Assembly (NCBI RefSeq): GCF_008180415.1
Contig: NZ_VTEI01000003.1
Location: forward strand, 98,892 to 162,891
From: Rossellomorea vietnamensis
GTDB lineage: Bacteria > Bacillota > Bacilli > Bacillales > Bacillaceae_B
Direction of reading: 5' to 3'
DNA length: 64,000 nucleotides
The notes beneath the pieces are model-generated. The model was not told where the DNA came from. It did not search any database and saw only the letters and a list, made by a program, of their open reading frames with translations. Shown one piece after another: positions 17,497 through 25,833 of the stretch (position 1 is its first letter; each line of letters begins with the position of its first letter). The position numbers and the translations under genes are program-made.

Positions 17497-17796
17497 ATGT
17501 TAAAAACAGATATTGGTCGATTTAGGTTAATGGGATTTATAGAAGGAGCATCCCTGTTGGTTTTATTATTCATTGCAATGCCGCTTAAGTACATAGCAGA
17601 CATCCCTGAAGCTGTGTCGGTTGTCGGGGCACTGCATGGTTTCTTCTTCATTCTATATTTGCTGGTCATCGGATATACGACAATCAAGGTACGCTGGGCA
17701 TTTAAATGGATCTTCGGCTCTATTCTAGTCGCCTTTGTTCCGTTCGGTAACCTGATGCTTGACAGCAGGTTGAAAAAGACAAATTTTACGGTATAG
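17497..17796 (+). CDS. DUF3817 family membrane protein
   Basis: A 99-residue membrane protein with three hydrophobic spans. The family marks are all present: RFRLMGFIEGASLLVLLFIAMPLKY at the start (GxxEG in the first span), the histidine-bearing GALHGFFFILYLL second span, and the WAFKWIFGSILVAFVPFGNLMLDSRL ending. Function of DUF3817 is unknown; it often occurs in Gram-positives and Actinobacteria. TTGGAGG precedes the ATG. A terminator follows. Confidence 0.85.
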   Translation: MLKTDIGRFRLMGFIEGASLLVLLFIAMPLKYIADIPEAVSVVGALHGFFFILYLLVIGYTTIKVRWAFKWIFGSILVAFVPFGNLMLDSRLKKTNFTV

Positions 17797-17823
17797 GCAG
17801 GGCACATTCATACATGAAAATTT

Positions 17824-17852
17824 AAAGCAGCAATTCTTTTGCTGCTTTTTTA
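17824..17852 (+). terminator. Intrinsic terminator
   Basis: AAAGCAGCAA-ttc-TTTTGCTGCTTTTTTA after the DUF3817 gene. Confidence 0.8.
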
Positions 17853-17977
17853 TTGTACTGGAAGTTATAGGTTTTACCTCTAAACTTTCAACTGTGTTCC
17901 CTGCGTCAGCTTCATAGCCCAGCGTCTCGTTGAAAAATAACCTCAAGTGATTCAAAAGAAAGGCCGGCTTTTTCTAT

Positions 17978-18153
17978 AAGGCTCTTTTCGTAAACTTTGT
18001 TGCTATTTAATATGAATTTCATTATATAACACTATAATTAACCAATATTACCCCTGGTAAGCAAGAAAGAAAAGAGCTGCTCCCCGGGTTAAGAGAGGAA
18101 AACCTTAGTATTCGGAGAAATCTGAAAGCAACAATTTATGCGGAAACTGCCTC
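17978..18153 (-). repeat. R2 repeat, full length
   Basis: AAGGCTCTTTTCGTAAACT then TTGTTGCTATTT at the left; GAAAGCAACAATTTATGCGG then AAACTGCC at the right. The internal AAGAAAAGAGCTGCTCCCC landmark is present. Confidence 0.8.
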
Positions 18154-18313
18154 CTCTAAGGACCTTTTGCCTTTACGAGCCGAACAGAGTGCTTCTGCTC
18201 TTGTTCTTAAAGGAAATTCTTCTTCTATTTTTTCTATCCTTACTATATGAGTCTATTCCTATCTCTTTCATACTGCATATATTATCAGTAGGTTTAAGAA
18301 AGGAGTGATAGAA

Positions 18314-18532
18314 ATGGCTGCAAACCTGACAGATCCATGTGAGAGATGTAGTGAAGACAGTTTGCTGTGCTTGTCTGTTCCCGGCTCGCTATGTCTGCAA
18401 ATTCTGGGACTTCAATTGACCGCAAATAACTTGCTGCTTGAATTGGAACCAGATGCCGACCTTGGAGGAATTTCTGAATTGTTAGGACAATTATTCGGAG
18501 GCTCCGCTGAAGTGTTATCTTCAGAGAAGTAA
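18314..18532 (+). CDS. Small cysteine-containing hypothetical protein, 72 residues
   Basis: Begins MAANLTDPCERCSED, then LLCLSVPGSLCLQILGLQL and a Leu/Gly-rich tail. Four cysteines lie in the first 30 residues (CERC pair plus two). No family is recognised with certainty; the length and composition recall small spore-coat or exosporium proteins. ATG 18314 has AGGAGTGA at the right distance; the GTG nine bases upstream overlaps that site and is rejected. A terminator follows. Confidence 0.55.
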   Translation: MAANLTDPCERCSEDSLLCLSVPGSLCLQILGLQLTANNLLLELEPDADLGGISELLGQLFGGSAEVLSSEK

Positions 18533-18545
18533 TCTCTTAAAAAAA

Positions 18546-18583
18546 AACCCTTCTCTTAAATTTTTCGAGAAGGGCTTTCTTTT
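18546..18583. terminator. Convergent terminator
   Basis: AACCCTTCTC, loop, GAGAAGGGCTTTCTTTT. It lies between the ends of the 72-residue gene and the facing 32-residue gene. Confidence 0.75.
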
Positions 18584-18680
18584 AATATGATTTTGAACTT
18601 TTTCTTTTATTTCTATACTTTTTATAAAGTGGATATACTATTGGCCCCCATTTGACAAGGGATTTAATAATTCGCTTCAT
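18582..18680 (-). CDS. Very small basic protein, 32 residues
   Basis: MKRIIKSLVKWGPIVYPLYK followed by a Lys/Arg/Ser-rich tail ending SKSY. It has a GGGAGG site seven bases before the ATG and a facing terminator at its stop codon. It has an amphipathic or membrane-touching first half and a strongly basic second half (over ten Lys/Arg). No function can be assigned. The site, the composition and the exact fit between terminator and spacer make it more than a chance frame. Confidence 0.5.
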   Translation of the reverse strand: MKRIIKSLVKWGPIVYPLYKKYRNKRKSSKSY

Positions 18681-18857
18681 GCCAATACCTCCCTATGAAA
18701 TCTACTAGTAGTGTTTTTCCCTGAAATACAAATTTGTAAACTATTAGACTCAGCCCCTTCTCCTGACCAATACCTAGTCAAGAAGAAACTACACTTGTGG
18801 GTATTCAGTTCTTTTACTAATTTTGTTCTTAACCTGAAAACAGGTAACTTAAAGATG

Positions 18858-19030
18858 ATGGCTGTATTCGCATACATTGTTGCTTTCGGATATCCCCGTA
18901 TACCAAGGGTTTTCTCTCAAATCTGAAAGAGCAGCTCTTTTCTTTTCCTGGTTACGAGGATATTTCGGTGAATTATGGTTATTTATTTCGGAATTAGTTT
19001 GAAATAGCAACAAAGTTCACGAAAAGAGCC
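18858..19030 (+). repeat. R2 repeat, full length
   Basis: GGCTGTATTCGCATACATTG then TTGCTTTCGGATATCCCC at the left, GAGCAGCTCTTTTCTTTTCC inside, and GAAATAGCAACAAAGTTCACG then AAAAGAGCC at the right. Confidence 0.85.
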
Positions 19031-19041
19031 ATAATGATAAA

Positions 19042-19521
19042 TCAGTCTATAGGATCTGCCTTCTTCCCATATTTAATTACCTCGTAAATGGCAAGTCCGT
19101 CACTTGGCTGCCCTTCACCTGTCTTGAATGGAAACAGAGAGAAAAAGATGAAATAGACAGAGAAATAAACGAACTGGTAAAAGAAAATATGGACAGGCAG
19201 CGTACCTTGATAAATCAAAAAGTTGATTAGCAGGATGACTGCAAGGTTAGATAAACTGCCGGATATATAGATAAATATATGAACCCATACTTTATCGTAT
19301 TTAAGCCTTTCATATTGGCACCAGCCATCCATGAAATATAATCTCTTTACCTCCAGCGGGCCTATCTTGAACAAAGTTTTCCCTGCACCCAACGTAAAAT
19401 TAATTTTGGCACCAAATGCTCTTGCGGCCAGTACGTGTCCCGCCTCATGGACCAAAGTCACCAAAGGCAATGTCAAAAAGAACGCAAGAAAGAAGGTCCA
19501 CATATCACTCAATGTAAACAT
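19042..19521 (-). CDS. M50 family (site-2-protease-like) membrane metallopeptidase
   Basis: A 159-residue membrane protein with the zinc motif HEAGH in a hydrophobic segment near residue 26 and the second ligand region GEGQPSDG near residue 140 (equivalent to the NPxPSDG motif of the family). Four hydrophobic segments are visible. Small M50 proteins of this size in Bacillaceae are uncharacterised. The GxGxPSDG motif departs from the common NPxPxDG, which may lower confidence in proteolytic activity. The start has no strong ribosome site, but ATG 19521 is the only sensible one. Confidence 0.75.
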   Translation of the reverse strand: MFTLSDMWTFFLAFFLTLPLVTLVHEAGHVLAARAFGAKINFTLGAGKTLFKIGPLEVKRLYFMDGWCQYERLKYDKVWVHIFIYISGSLSNLAVILLINFLIYQGTLPVHIFFYQFVYFSVYFIFFSLFPFKTGEGQPSDGLAIYEVIKYGKKADPID

Positions 19522-19856
19522 TCATGAAACCCCCGTTTTTAATATTTCCTCTGTCTATTGCCGGAACTCTTACGCTTTAACCGTATTCTCGTTGTATTTA
19601 ATAGACTCGTAACACAGAGTACATGGATGTATTAAAGGATGGAGATTTTGGTGCAGTAAAGCTATCCAGTTTAACAGCCTCAGAAAACAAAAGTCTCCTT
19701 ATGAAAATCCTGTCCGAACCACCTTCTTAACTATTGATGCAGCGTACCATGCATCCTTGCATAAATCAATTCCACAATAACAAAGAAAGAGCCCTATTAG
19801 AGGAGAGCACTGAAAATCTACCGAATTTTATAGTCTACTTGCTTTAACCTCAGATA

Positions 19857-19901
19857 AAGTCAACTATCCTTCCTTAAAGAGGAAGAAAGGTTGACTTTTT
19901 T
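19857..19901 (+). terminator. Orphan plus-strand terminator
   Basis: AAAGTCAAC, CCTTCCT, loop, AGGAAG, AGGTTGACTTTTTT. No plus-strand gene precedes it for more than 1.2 kb. It could end an unannotated RNA or be a fossil. Confidence 0.55.
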
Positions 19902-20311
19902 CTTGTTCTCTATCCTGCATCAGCGTTAGAATCCTTTGGTATTTTTTATTTGTCAGCCACCGCTGGAAGGATAGAAGGGTGCTAATTAAAGGCAGTGACC
20001 GGTGGTGCTTAAGTATGTAGTTCAGTGTTTTGGATAGTAAATAGAGGAAAGAGATTCCCTTATTTCTTACAGAACTCTAAGAAAAGCTAAAATAGGGGAA
20101 TAAATTTCCCTTAATTATCTTAATACGCTAGAAAAATTGTGCTTTTATCATATAAGGGAAAAAAGTTCCCTTATTTACGGCTGTGTACCCAATTAAGGAA
20201 ATGACTGGACAATTTCTCTCTAAAGCCCATTACATTAATCATCCAACCAAGCGGATCGGGCCTCCTCAACAAAAAACCAGCACTCTTTCATAAAGCTTTT
20301 ATGAAAAAGGC

Positions 20312-20347
20312 AGAATCGCTCTTGGAAGTGAGCGATTCTGCCTTTAA
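20312..20347 (-). terminator. Terminator of the Gfo/Idh/MocA operon
   Basis: On the minus strand, AAAGGCAGAATCGCTC-acttccaa-GAGCGATTCTGCCTTTTTC, 80 bases after the stop at 20428. Confidence 0.8.
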
Positions 20348-20427
20348 ACTAATTGTTGGACTTTTTCAGTGGCCTCTATTAGAGGGGATCTTCCGGTTAA
20401 TCGCAAAAGTATTTATTCTTGGTTCCG

Positions 20428-20706
20428 CTACTGAAGTTTCTTGTATTCCTTGATGAATAAAGCTGGATTTTGTTTCACATAAAATGTGTGTACCCCCTGA
20501 TGAGTATGTAAATAAAGAAAACCATTTCCTTCATTTAATGACTTATAAGAGATATCATAGACATCTTTCAGCCAAAAAGATTTCAGCGAGCATGCTATGC
20601 ATTCGCCATAAAGTAATAGCTCATGTTCTGATTCATGTGATGCCTGGACGTTACTTTCAATTTTCCTGGTGACGACATAATATGGATGACTAGCAATTAC
20701 GTTCAT
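20428..20706 (-). CDS. Hypothetical protein, 92 residues, second gene of the oxidoreductase operon
   Basis: No named family is recognised. It is a small mixed-strand protein: a VTRKIESNVQASHESEHELLLYGECIACSL section, a central WLKDVYDISYKSL segment, and a GFLYLHTHQGVHTFYVK strand pair. This reads like a small beta-rich PH-like or YcfA-size domain. Its start overlaps the end of the upstream dehydrogenase gene (20703) by four bases, so the two are surely co-transcribed and probably translationally coupled. Confidence 0.6.
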   Translation of the reverse strand: MNVIASHPYYVVTRKIESNVQASHESEHELLLYGECIACSLKSFWLKDVYDISYKSLNEGNGFLYLHTHQGVHTFYVKQNPALFIKEYKKLQ

Positions 20707-21692
20707 TGTGAGTCATCACTGGGAAACTTGATACCAATCTGCCTTCTCGCCTCTTCCAGAATTTCCATTGTATTTAAAGACTGCTGGAAGGATTGTTTTG
20801 CGGATTCTCTTTCACCTTTCACTATGGAATCGACAAACTCACTGATTTCATAAAACATAGTATTTCCTTTTTGAGCAGCACTTATATCTTCAATGGAACC
20901 ATCTCTATAATGTATTTCTACCTTTTGAGGATCAGAAATACTGTCTATCACGATACTCCCATCCTCTCCCTGTATTTCTGAAGGGATGGCAGAATTAGTA
21001 ATCTTGGAATACATCGCCACTGCTTCCATTTCTTCATACTTAAAGAGGATGGTCCCTTCGCCATCAGCACCCGTTTCTAATAACATACCCTGTGCAAAGA
21101 TGCTTTCAGGAAGTCCGAATAAGGTGATGATTGGCACAACACAGTATATACCTATATCCATCAATGACCCATTTGCCAGTTGCGGTTTAAAGGCATTGAG
21201 GACGGTTCCATTCCGATAGGCATCATATCGGGAGGAATATTGATTTTTAACAGACACAAATCTTCTTACCTTGCCGATTTTGGGCAGGTTATCTCTGATT
21301 GCCTGAAACCCTGGAATAAAGGTAGTTTTCAGAGCTTCCATTAACAATACATCATTTTCCTTTGCCGCCTCGATCATTTTTTGAAGTTCTTTAGTATTGC
21401 TGGCAGCAGGCTTTTCGCACAGAACATGTTTTCCACCATTCATAAAGAGGATGGATTGCTCAGCGTGCAGAATATTGGGACTTGCTATGTAAACCGCATC
21501 GATACTGCTGCTCTTGGCCATTTCCTCTAAATCAGTAAATGTCTGCTTCACTCCATGCTTACCTGCAAATTCTTTGGCGCGTTCCTCCGTCCTGGAATAT
21601 ACCGCTTTGAGTTCAAATCCATCTACTCCTCCTGCAGCATCCAGAAACCGATCAGTAATCCAGTTGGTACCAATAACTCCAAAACGAATCAT
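20703..21692 (-). CDS. Gfo/Idh/MocA family NAD(P)-dependent oxidoreductase
   Basis: A 329-residue two-domain dehydrogenase. N-terminal Rossmann fold with GVIGTNWITDRFLDAA, then the family motif HVLCEKPAASN near residue 93 (the EKP lysine). The C-terminal Gfo-type domain starts near residue 125, with NGSLMDIGIYCVVP (the catalytic Asp/His region; here IYCV replaces the usual YxxH position). The substrate (a sugar, inositol or dipyrrole-like compound) cannot be told. ATG 21692 is behind AGAGAGGG. First gene of a two-gene unit. Confidence 0.85.
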   Translation of the reverse strand: MIRFGVIGTNWITDRFLDAAGGVDGFELKAVYSRTEERAKEFAGKHGVKQTFTDLEEMAKSSSIDAVYIASPNILHAEQSILFMNGGKHVLCEKPAASNTKELQKMIEAAKENDVLLMEALKTTFIPGFQAIRDNLPKIGKVRRFVSVKNQYSSRYDAYRNGTVLNAFKPQLANGSLMDIGIYCVVPIITLFGLPESIFAQGMLLETGADGEGTILFKYEEMEAVAMYSKITNSAIPSEIQGEDGSIVIDSISDPQKVEIHYRDGSIEDISAAQKGNTMFYEISEFVDSIVKGERESAKQSFQQSLNTMEILEEARRQIGIKFPSDDSQ

Positions 21693-21947
21693 AGTAAAAC
21701 CCTCTCTATTCTCTTATTAGTGATTAATACTCATACTTTATCACTTTTTACGAGCAGGGTGAAATTATTCAGGTTGACAGGGAAATAACTTTTACTAATT
21801 TTTACTGACATCCTCTCATATATTAAATCGATATCATTTAGACAGGTCTGATTCCTTCCTTTACTTCTTCCAGGGTCATTTTGAAAATGGGAATTTTTAG
21901 TCATTAGGATAGCGATTTCGAAAAAATCTAAAGGAGTGTCATATTAG

Positions 21948-22760
21948 ATGAATAGAGAAGGTTTTGAGGAAAAGGCTCTTTATGAGCACCGTTTCTGGCT
22001 TCAAATACTTGGAGACCATGCCCGGTTTATTCGTGATACCTTATCCCCCCTTGAGAAAGAGGAGATAAACAGGGCAGAACAATTCATCGTTAACATGGAT
22101 CAGCTCCTTGAAATGTCAAGGCAGCCTCTCTCAGGACAAAAACTGGAGGATTTGACTTCAATGGCTGCAAAGCAAACGGAAAAATTGAGAACCTTTAAAC
22201 TTTCGCTTGTAAGAAAAAAATTAACTGGAAAAGTCGTCCTCGGTCTTGGTGAAACATTCATTAATCATATGGTCAATGAATTAGAAGAATATATTAAAAT
22301 TCTTGATCACCTGTTGAAAAACGAAGAAGTGCCTGACTTTCATCCCGTTCATCACCACCTCCTCTGGCTGGCTGATGCAGCGGGACATGCGGGCGCAATT
22401 AATGACAGTCTTGACCTTAGTGAGAAAAAACTGAAAGAACAAGGGACGGAATTTAAAAAAGACTTTGAAGCTTTTTACTTAAAGGCCATTGAACTAGCAG
22501 GCTATATGAGAACTGGTTTACTCGAATTCCCTGCCTTAACGAAGTTCAATGAAGATGTAGAATTGGAAATGAAGATTTTCAAAAGCTTCCTCGATGAGTT
22601 GGAAGAATGGGAAATGAACAATAAGCTTCTTGGGTCCTTTTCAGCATTAATGGCTGATCATATGGGAAGGGAAGAATGCTACTATCTTATCAAACTATAT
22701 GAATCCGCAGGCACACAGCTGCCGGAGTGCGACCCAACAGCTCCCCGTGTAAAAGCTTAA
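21948..22760 (+). CDS. DUF2935 domain-containing protein
   Basis: A 270-residue helical protein with two copies of a four-helix unit. Family marks are ALYEHRFWLQILGDHARFIRD at residues 10-30 and HHHLLWLADAAGHAGAI near residue 130. Conserved His, Glu and Asp on these helices suggest a metal-binding (hemerythrin/ferritin-like) site, and the second half repeats the pattern. Function is unknown. The last exposed motif is MADHMGREECYYLIKL. AAGGAGTG precedes the ATG. A terminator follows. Confidence 0.85.
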   Translation: MNREGFEEKALYEHRFWLQILGDHARFIRDTLSPLEKEEINRAEQFIVNMDQLLEMSRQPLSGQKLEDLTSMAAKQTEKLRTFKLSLVRKKLTGKVVLGLGETFINHMVNELEEYIKILDHLLKNEEVPDFHPVHHHLLWLADAAGHAGAINDSLDLSEKKLKEQGTEFKKDFEAFYLKAIELAGYMRTGLLEFPALTKFNEDVELEMKIFKSFLDELEEWEMNNKLLGSFSALMADHMGREECYYLIKLYESAGTQLPECDPTAPRVKA

Positions 22761-22776
22761 GTACTTCACCACTTTT

Positions 22777-22810
22777 AAGCACGAAAAGGGCAGTTCTTTT
22801 TCGTGCTTTA
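22777..22810 (+). terminator. Intrinsic terminator
   Basis: AAGCACGAAAA, loop, TTTTCGTGCTTTA after the DUF2935 gene. Confidence 0.75.
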
Positions 22811-22854
22811 AAGTGATAAAATAACAAGTCTCTACTCGGTGACTTGGGCTTCCC

Positions 22855-23559
22855 TTACTTTGTACAACGGATGATTCTTACTCCCAGCAGGTCTTTGTAT
22901 TCCGCTAAATATCCTTCGTGTCTATCAAGCATTTCATGAATCTCTTCGGGAATCTCTTCTGATAAATTAAATTCTATAACAGGTTCTGGAGACAACAGTG
23001 GAAAATCCGGTCTTTCTATTTCCACTTTCTTGAATCCTGCCTCTTCCGCACACTTCCTCCATGCCTCTTCTTTAAGCAGCTGCTTCACCCCGTAAAATCC
23101 TGTCAGGATTTCCATATCTTCACTAGAAATTTCCCGCTCAACCGTCATTTCGACAGCGATGAAGACACCCCCTGCCTTCATGACCCTATTCGCTTCCAAT
23201 AGAACCGCTTCCTTATCAACAAAGGACAAAACAGATTCACAAATAACGAAATCAAACTCTTGATCCTTTAATGGCATATTCTCTGCAGATCCTGAGATAA
23301 GTTCTACCTCAGCATCTTCAGTCCTCATTCTCTTTTGTGCTTTTTCCAGCATAACTGGATGATTCTCCAATCCCACCACTCTGCTGCCAAACATTTCTTT
23401 CAAAAACGCTGCAGTCTGCCCGGTACCACAACCGATATCCAGCACTGACATATCTTCTGAAATAGTTTCGCGGTACATCAACTCTTTGGTTAATAAAATT
23501 CCTCCTGGATGTGCTCCTCCAATTCCATACAACGCCAAGAAATCAAGATAACTGCCCAT
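22855..23559 (-). CDS. Class I SAM-dependent methyltransferase
   Basis: A 234-residue methyltransferase. Motif I is VLDIGCGTGQTAAFL near residue 38, followed by GLENHPVML (acidic end of strand 2), then FDFVICESVLSFV (motif II/IV) near residue 105, and MKAGGVFIAVEMTV. The layout is of the Methyltransf_11/25 type. The N-terminal GGAHPGG is common in small-molecule methyltransferases. Acceptor unknown. GGGG site before ATG 23559. Confidence 0.85.
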   Translation of the reverse strand: MGSYLDFLALYGIGGAHPGGILLTKELMYRETISEDMSVLDIGCGTGQTAAFLKEMFGSRVVGLENHPVMLEKAQKRMRTEDAEVELISGSAENMPLKDQEFDFVICESVLSFVDKEAVLLEANRVMKAGGVFIAVEMTVEREISSEDMEILTGFYGVKQLLKEEAWRKCAEEAGFKKVEIERPDFPLLSPEPVIEFNLSEEIPEEIHEMLDRHEGYLAEYKDLLGVRIIRCTK

Positions 23560-23749
23560 TTCTCAAACCCCTTTTCCCCGATAATGTCTTATCAACACTT
23601 AACCTTCTGTATGAGTTAAAGCATCCGTCACTTTCCCTTTCTCTAATTATCTAATGAAAAGAAGAGAAAATAGGTGAATGTACAAGCAACCTTTCTATCG
23701 TGGAATAAGTTGATACTATACTAACTGAATTTGAGAGGAGAAGAGAATT

Positions 23750-23989
23750 ATGAATTATTACAATCTATGCTGCCGTTACCATGGGAAGGTCGTCAGAATC
23801 AATGATCGTTTTGGGAGAAATCATATTGGGGAAATCACGCGGGTTACCGACAGTAAAGTTTATATCCGTCCTGTCAGGGCGAATCAAGGATATGGCTACC
23901 TAGGGTGGGGTTATGGCTATGGTGGGTACGGATACGGAATCGCTTTAGGAGCGATTACAGGGTTAGCACTTGCTGCATTCTTTTGGTAA
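23750..23989 (+). CDS. Small Gly/Tyr-rich protein, 79 residues, coat-like
   Basis: The N-terminal half (CCRYHGKVVRINDRFGRNHI then GEITRVTDSKVYIRPV) looks like a small SH3-like or KOW-like barrel. The C-terminal half is YGYGG repeats ending in a hydrophobic ALGAITGLALAAFFW. Proteins of this shape are common in spore formers and are often annotated as coat or spore-surface components; I cannot name the family. AGAGGAG precedes the ATG. It is 25 bases upstream of the GerPF-like gene and likely co-transcribed. Confidence 0.6.
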   Translation: MNYYNLCCRYHGKVVRINDRFGRNHIGEITRVTDSKVYIRPVRANQGYGYLGWGYGYGGYGYGIALGAITGLALAAFFW

Positions 23990-24014
23990 AACGGTATAAA
24001 GGAGCCGGAGCATC

Positions 24015-24209
24015 ATGCCATGTTTTATTAAAAACGTATATATTAAAGAAGTAAGCGGCGGAGAAGTAACCTTCGGTGCTCCACTCTATCAGTCACCCAT
24101 CTCAAGTACTAAAAGTATAACAGGATCCGGTTCAGGAAATACAGGACCATTTCAAATAACAAACACAGGATTTTCTGTCACCTCTGCAATTCCACTTGAA
24201 ATACCCTGA
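24015..24209 (+). CDS. GerPA/GerPF-family spore germination protein
   Basis: A 64-residue protein matching the GerPA/GerPF family (spore germination proteins needed for nutrient germinants to cross the coat): IKNVYIKEVSGGEVTFGAPL, then SPISSTKSITGSGSGNTGPF and ITNTGFSVTSAIP. The TGSG.NTG core and final NxxS are the family hallmarks. It stands outside a gerP operon. AAAGGAG lies upstream of the ATG. The stop codon is followed immediately by a worn R2 repeat. Confidence 0.75.
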   Translation: MPCFIKNVYIKEVSGGEVTFGAPLYQSPISSTKSITGSGSGNTGPFQITNTGFSVTSAIPLEIP

Positions 24210-24210
24210 A

Positions 24211-24391
24211 TGAACTTTGCAGCTATTTAATATTAATTTCGTAAGATAACACCATAAACCACCCTAAAGATCCTGATAAGCAAGAAAGAAAAGGGCTGCT
24301 CCCTTGTATTAAAGAGGAAAAACTTAGTACCCGAAGAATTTCCAGCTCTTGCGATGTTTATGAAAGCAGCAATTTATGCAAAAATCCTAGA
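24211..24391. repeat. R2 repeat, degenerate, starting right after the GerPF-like stop codon
   Basis: GAACTTTGCAGCTATTTAATATT, then GCAAGAAAGAAAAGGGCTGC and AAAGCAGCAATTTATGCAAAAA. The order of landmarks matches R2, but both ends are eroded. Confidence 0.55.
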
Positions 24392-24440
24392 AAAGAGGGT
24401 TTCAGAATAAATTAACGAGAATATTGAGACTACACAAAAA

Positions 24441-24474
24441 GCAAGGTGTTTGGTATTTAACACCTTGTTTTTTT
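24441..24474. terminator. Convergent terminator
   Basis: GCAAGGTGT, loop, ACACCTTGTTTTTTTAC, with A-runs on the left. It can serve the CPBP gene and the GerPF-like unit. Confidence 0.75.
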
Positions 24475-24518
24475 ACATATTTGACGCTTATAGTGATACC
24501 AAAGGAAAAGACAAATCA

Positions 24519-25169
24519 TTACCAAGTATGGATATAAACCAAATAGATTAATATGATACCGGTATCTGCCAGAACATGACTGAGGATAGGTGCAGCAAGC
24601 GAACCAGATTTATATCTAAAGATCCCCCAGATGATCCCTGCCAGAAAAATCGGGATGACAGCAAGTACATTGAATGGCCAATGAAACAGCTCTATAAGTG
24701 AAAGCAAATGATACAAGCTGTAAAAAAAAGAAGAAATGATAATGGCATTTCCAGCTGATGTCGACATTTTCAACTCTTCAAAAATAAAATTCCGCCAATA
24801 ATTTTCTTCCAGATAAGGGTTTAATACTAATAGAACAGCAATTAAAACCCATATCATCTTTCCATCAAAATTCCATTTCTTCAATAGTAAACGAATAAGT
24901 TCCAGATCAATCAGGAATGAGAAAAAATAGGAAACAGCGGCAAAGATAATCACCAGTACAAGGGTTCCACTACCCATTCCCAGCATTAGTGAGCGGGAGG
25001 TTATACTAAATTTCCATTGAGAATGGTTTTGCTTCTTCCAGCTGGAATAGACTGGGATTAGAAGAAGCCATCCGTAGAATAACGCAAAAGTTAAAGGTAC
25101 ATTCCCAATAAGGGTCAGCCCAATGAAAATCATGATGGTTGGACCCATCAGCAATAGAGTTTTACTCAT
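24519..25169 (-). CDS. CPBP family intramembrane glutamic endopeptidase
   Basis: A 216-residue protein with about seven hydrophobic segments. The CPBP (Abi) motifs are present in order: EENYWRNFIF near residue 120 (the EExxxR motif with catalytic Glu pair), FFYSLYHLL (FxxxH) near residue 158 and HVLADTGI near residue 203. Members process prenylated or other membrane substrates, and in Gram-positives are linked to bacteriocin self-immunity; the substrate here is unknown. I start at ATG 25169, which has GAGGTG six bases upstream. The TTG at 25181 lies before that site. Confidence 0.8.
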   Translation of the reverse strand: MSKTLLLMGPTIMIFIGLTLIGNVPLTFALFYGWLLLIPVYSSWKKQNHSQWKFSITSRSLMLGMGSGTLVLVIIFAAVSYFFSFLIDLELIRLLLKKWNFDGKMIWVLIAVLLVLNPYLEENYWRNFIFEELKMSTSAGNAIIISSFFYSLYHLLSLIELFHWPFNVLAVIPIFLAGIIWGIFRYKSGSLAAPILSHVLADTGIILIYLVYIHTW

Positions 25170-25181
25170 TTTACACCTCAA

Positions 25182-25421
25182 AAACAGTTAATATGTACTA
25201 TTCTTATCATGGTAATATAGGCATTGACCACTGGGGACCATGCACACACCATTAGTTTTTAATTAGATCAATCATCCCTTGAAGATTTGCGCGATCTAAA
25301 AAGGATCTTTTCTTTATGTTGGCTGTGATTTAATAGCTTTCATGAGCTGCTCTCCTTTTTCAAAGCCATCAAGCACCTCATTGGGGGAGTTCCCGAAAGC
25401 AACATTCTTGGTAATAGCTGC
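25182..25421. other. Spacer with an R2-end fragment
   Basis: No gene is supported. CCCGAAAGCAACATTCTTGG at 25392-25411 resembles the right end of R2 elements. The remaining sequence shows no clear partner end, so this is probably an eroded copy. Confidence 0.35.
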
Positions 25422-25453
25422 AAAAAGGATAGAATCCTATGGATTCTATCCTT
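25422..25453 (-). terminator. Terminator of the 39-residue gene
   Basis: On the minus strand, AAGGATAGAATCC-ata-GGATTCTATCCTTTTTGC, 22 bases after the stop at 25476. Confidence 0.8.
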
Positions 25454-25475
25454 GGCTTTCCGTATTAATCCAGTA

Positions 25476-25595
25476 TCAATCTTCCGGATGCTTCGGCTTA
25501 TCCGGATCCTTTTGCGGATCGATTTCCTGATTGCTTTCCTTTTTTTCTTCCTGTTCTAAAGAGAGGTTATCTTTTTCTTCTTGTTCTTTGCTCAT
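25476..25595 (-). CDS. Small highly charged protein, 39 residues
   Basis: Starts MSKEQEEKDNLSLEQ and ends DPDKPKHPED. It is composed almost wholly of Glu, Asp, Lys, Gln and Pro, with no hydrophobic core, so it is probably disordered. A perfect AAAGGAGG site lies upstream of ATG 25595 and a strong terminator follows, which argue that it is real despite its size. Function is unknown; such peptides are common among Bacillaceae stress or spore genes. Confidence 0.6.
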   Translation of the reverse strand: MSKEQEEKDNLSLEQEEKKESNQEIDPQKDPDKPKHPED

Positions 25596-25833
25596 TATGA
25601 ATTCCTCCTTTAAGTTACGTTCAATAAATCTTTTCCCGTTCCGAATTTTAATCAAACAGGATTTCTTCAGGTTTTTTCACTTTCTCTGATCAGAATGAGT
25701 GATCCAAAAAGATTTTTCTGAAATTGAAGAAAAATTCGGCATAATTTTCCCCTTTTAGGTTCATCATGATACAAACCCTGAAAAGAATAAATGTATTTTA
25801 ACTCTAAAGGAAAACTTCCCATTCCTTTTGCAG

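Larger units (their letters stand above)
19790..20386. repeat. R3 repeat-bearing spacer (copy B) in the 900-base gene-free gap 19522-20427
   Basis: The left end is TTAGAGGAGAGCACTGAAAA and the right end is the inverted partner ACTTTTTCAGTGGCCTCTAT. Inside are three palindromes: ATAGAGGAAAGAGATTCCCTTAT (from 20041), AATAGGGGAATAAATTTCCC (from 20091) and ATAAGGGAAAAAAGTTCCCT (from 20151). It resembles copy A at 2.9-3.3 kb. The minus-strand terminator at 20312 lies inside it, so it is probably a composite rather than one clean element. Nothing coding is supported from 19522 on. Confidence 0.45.
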
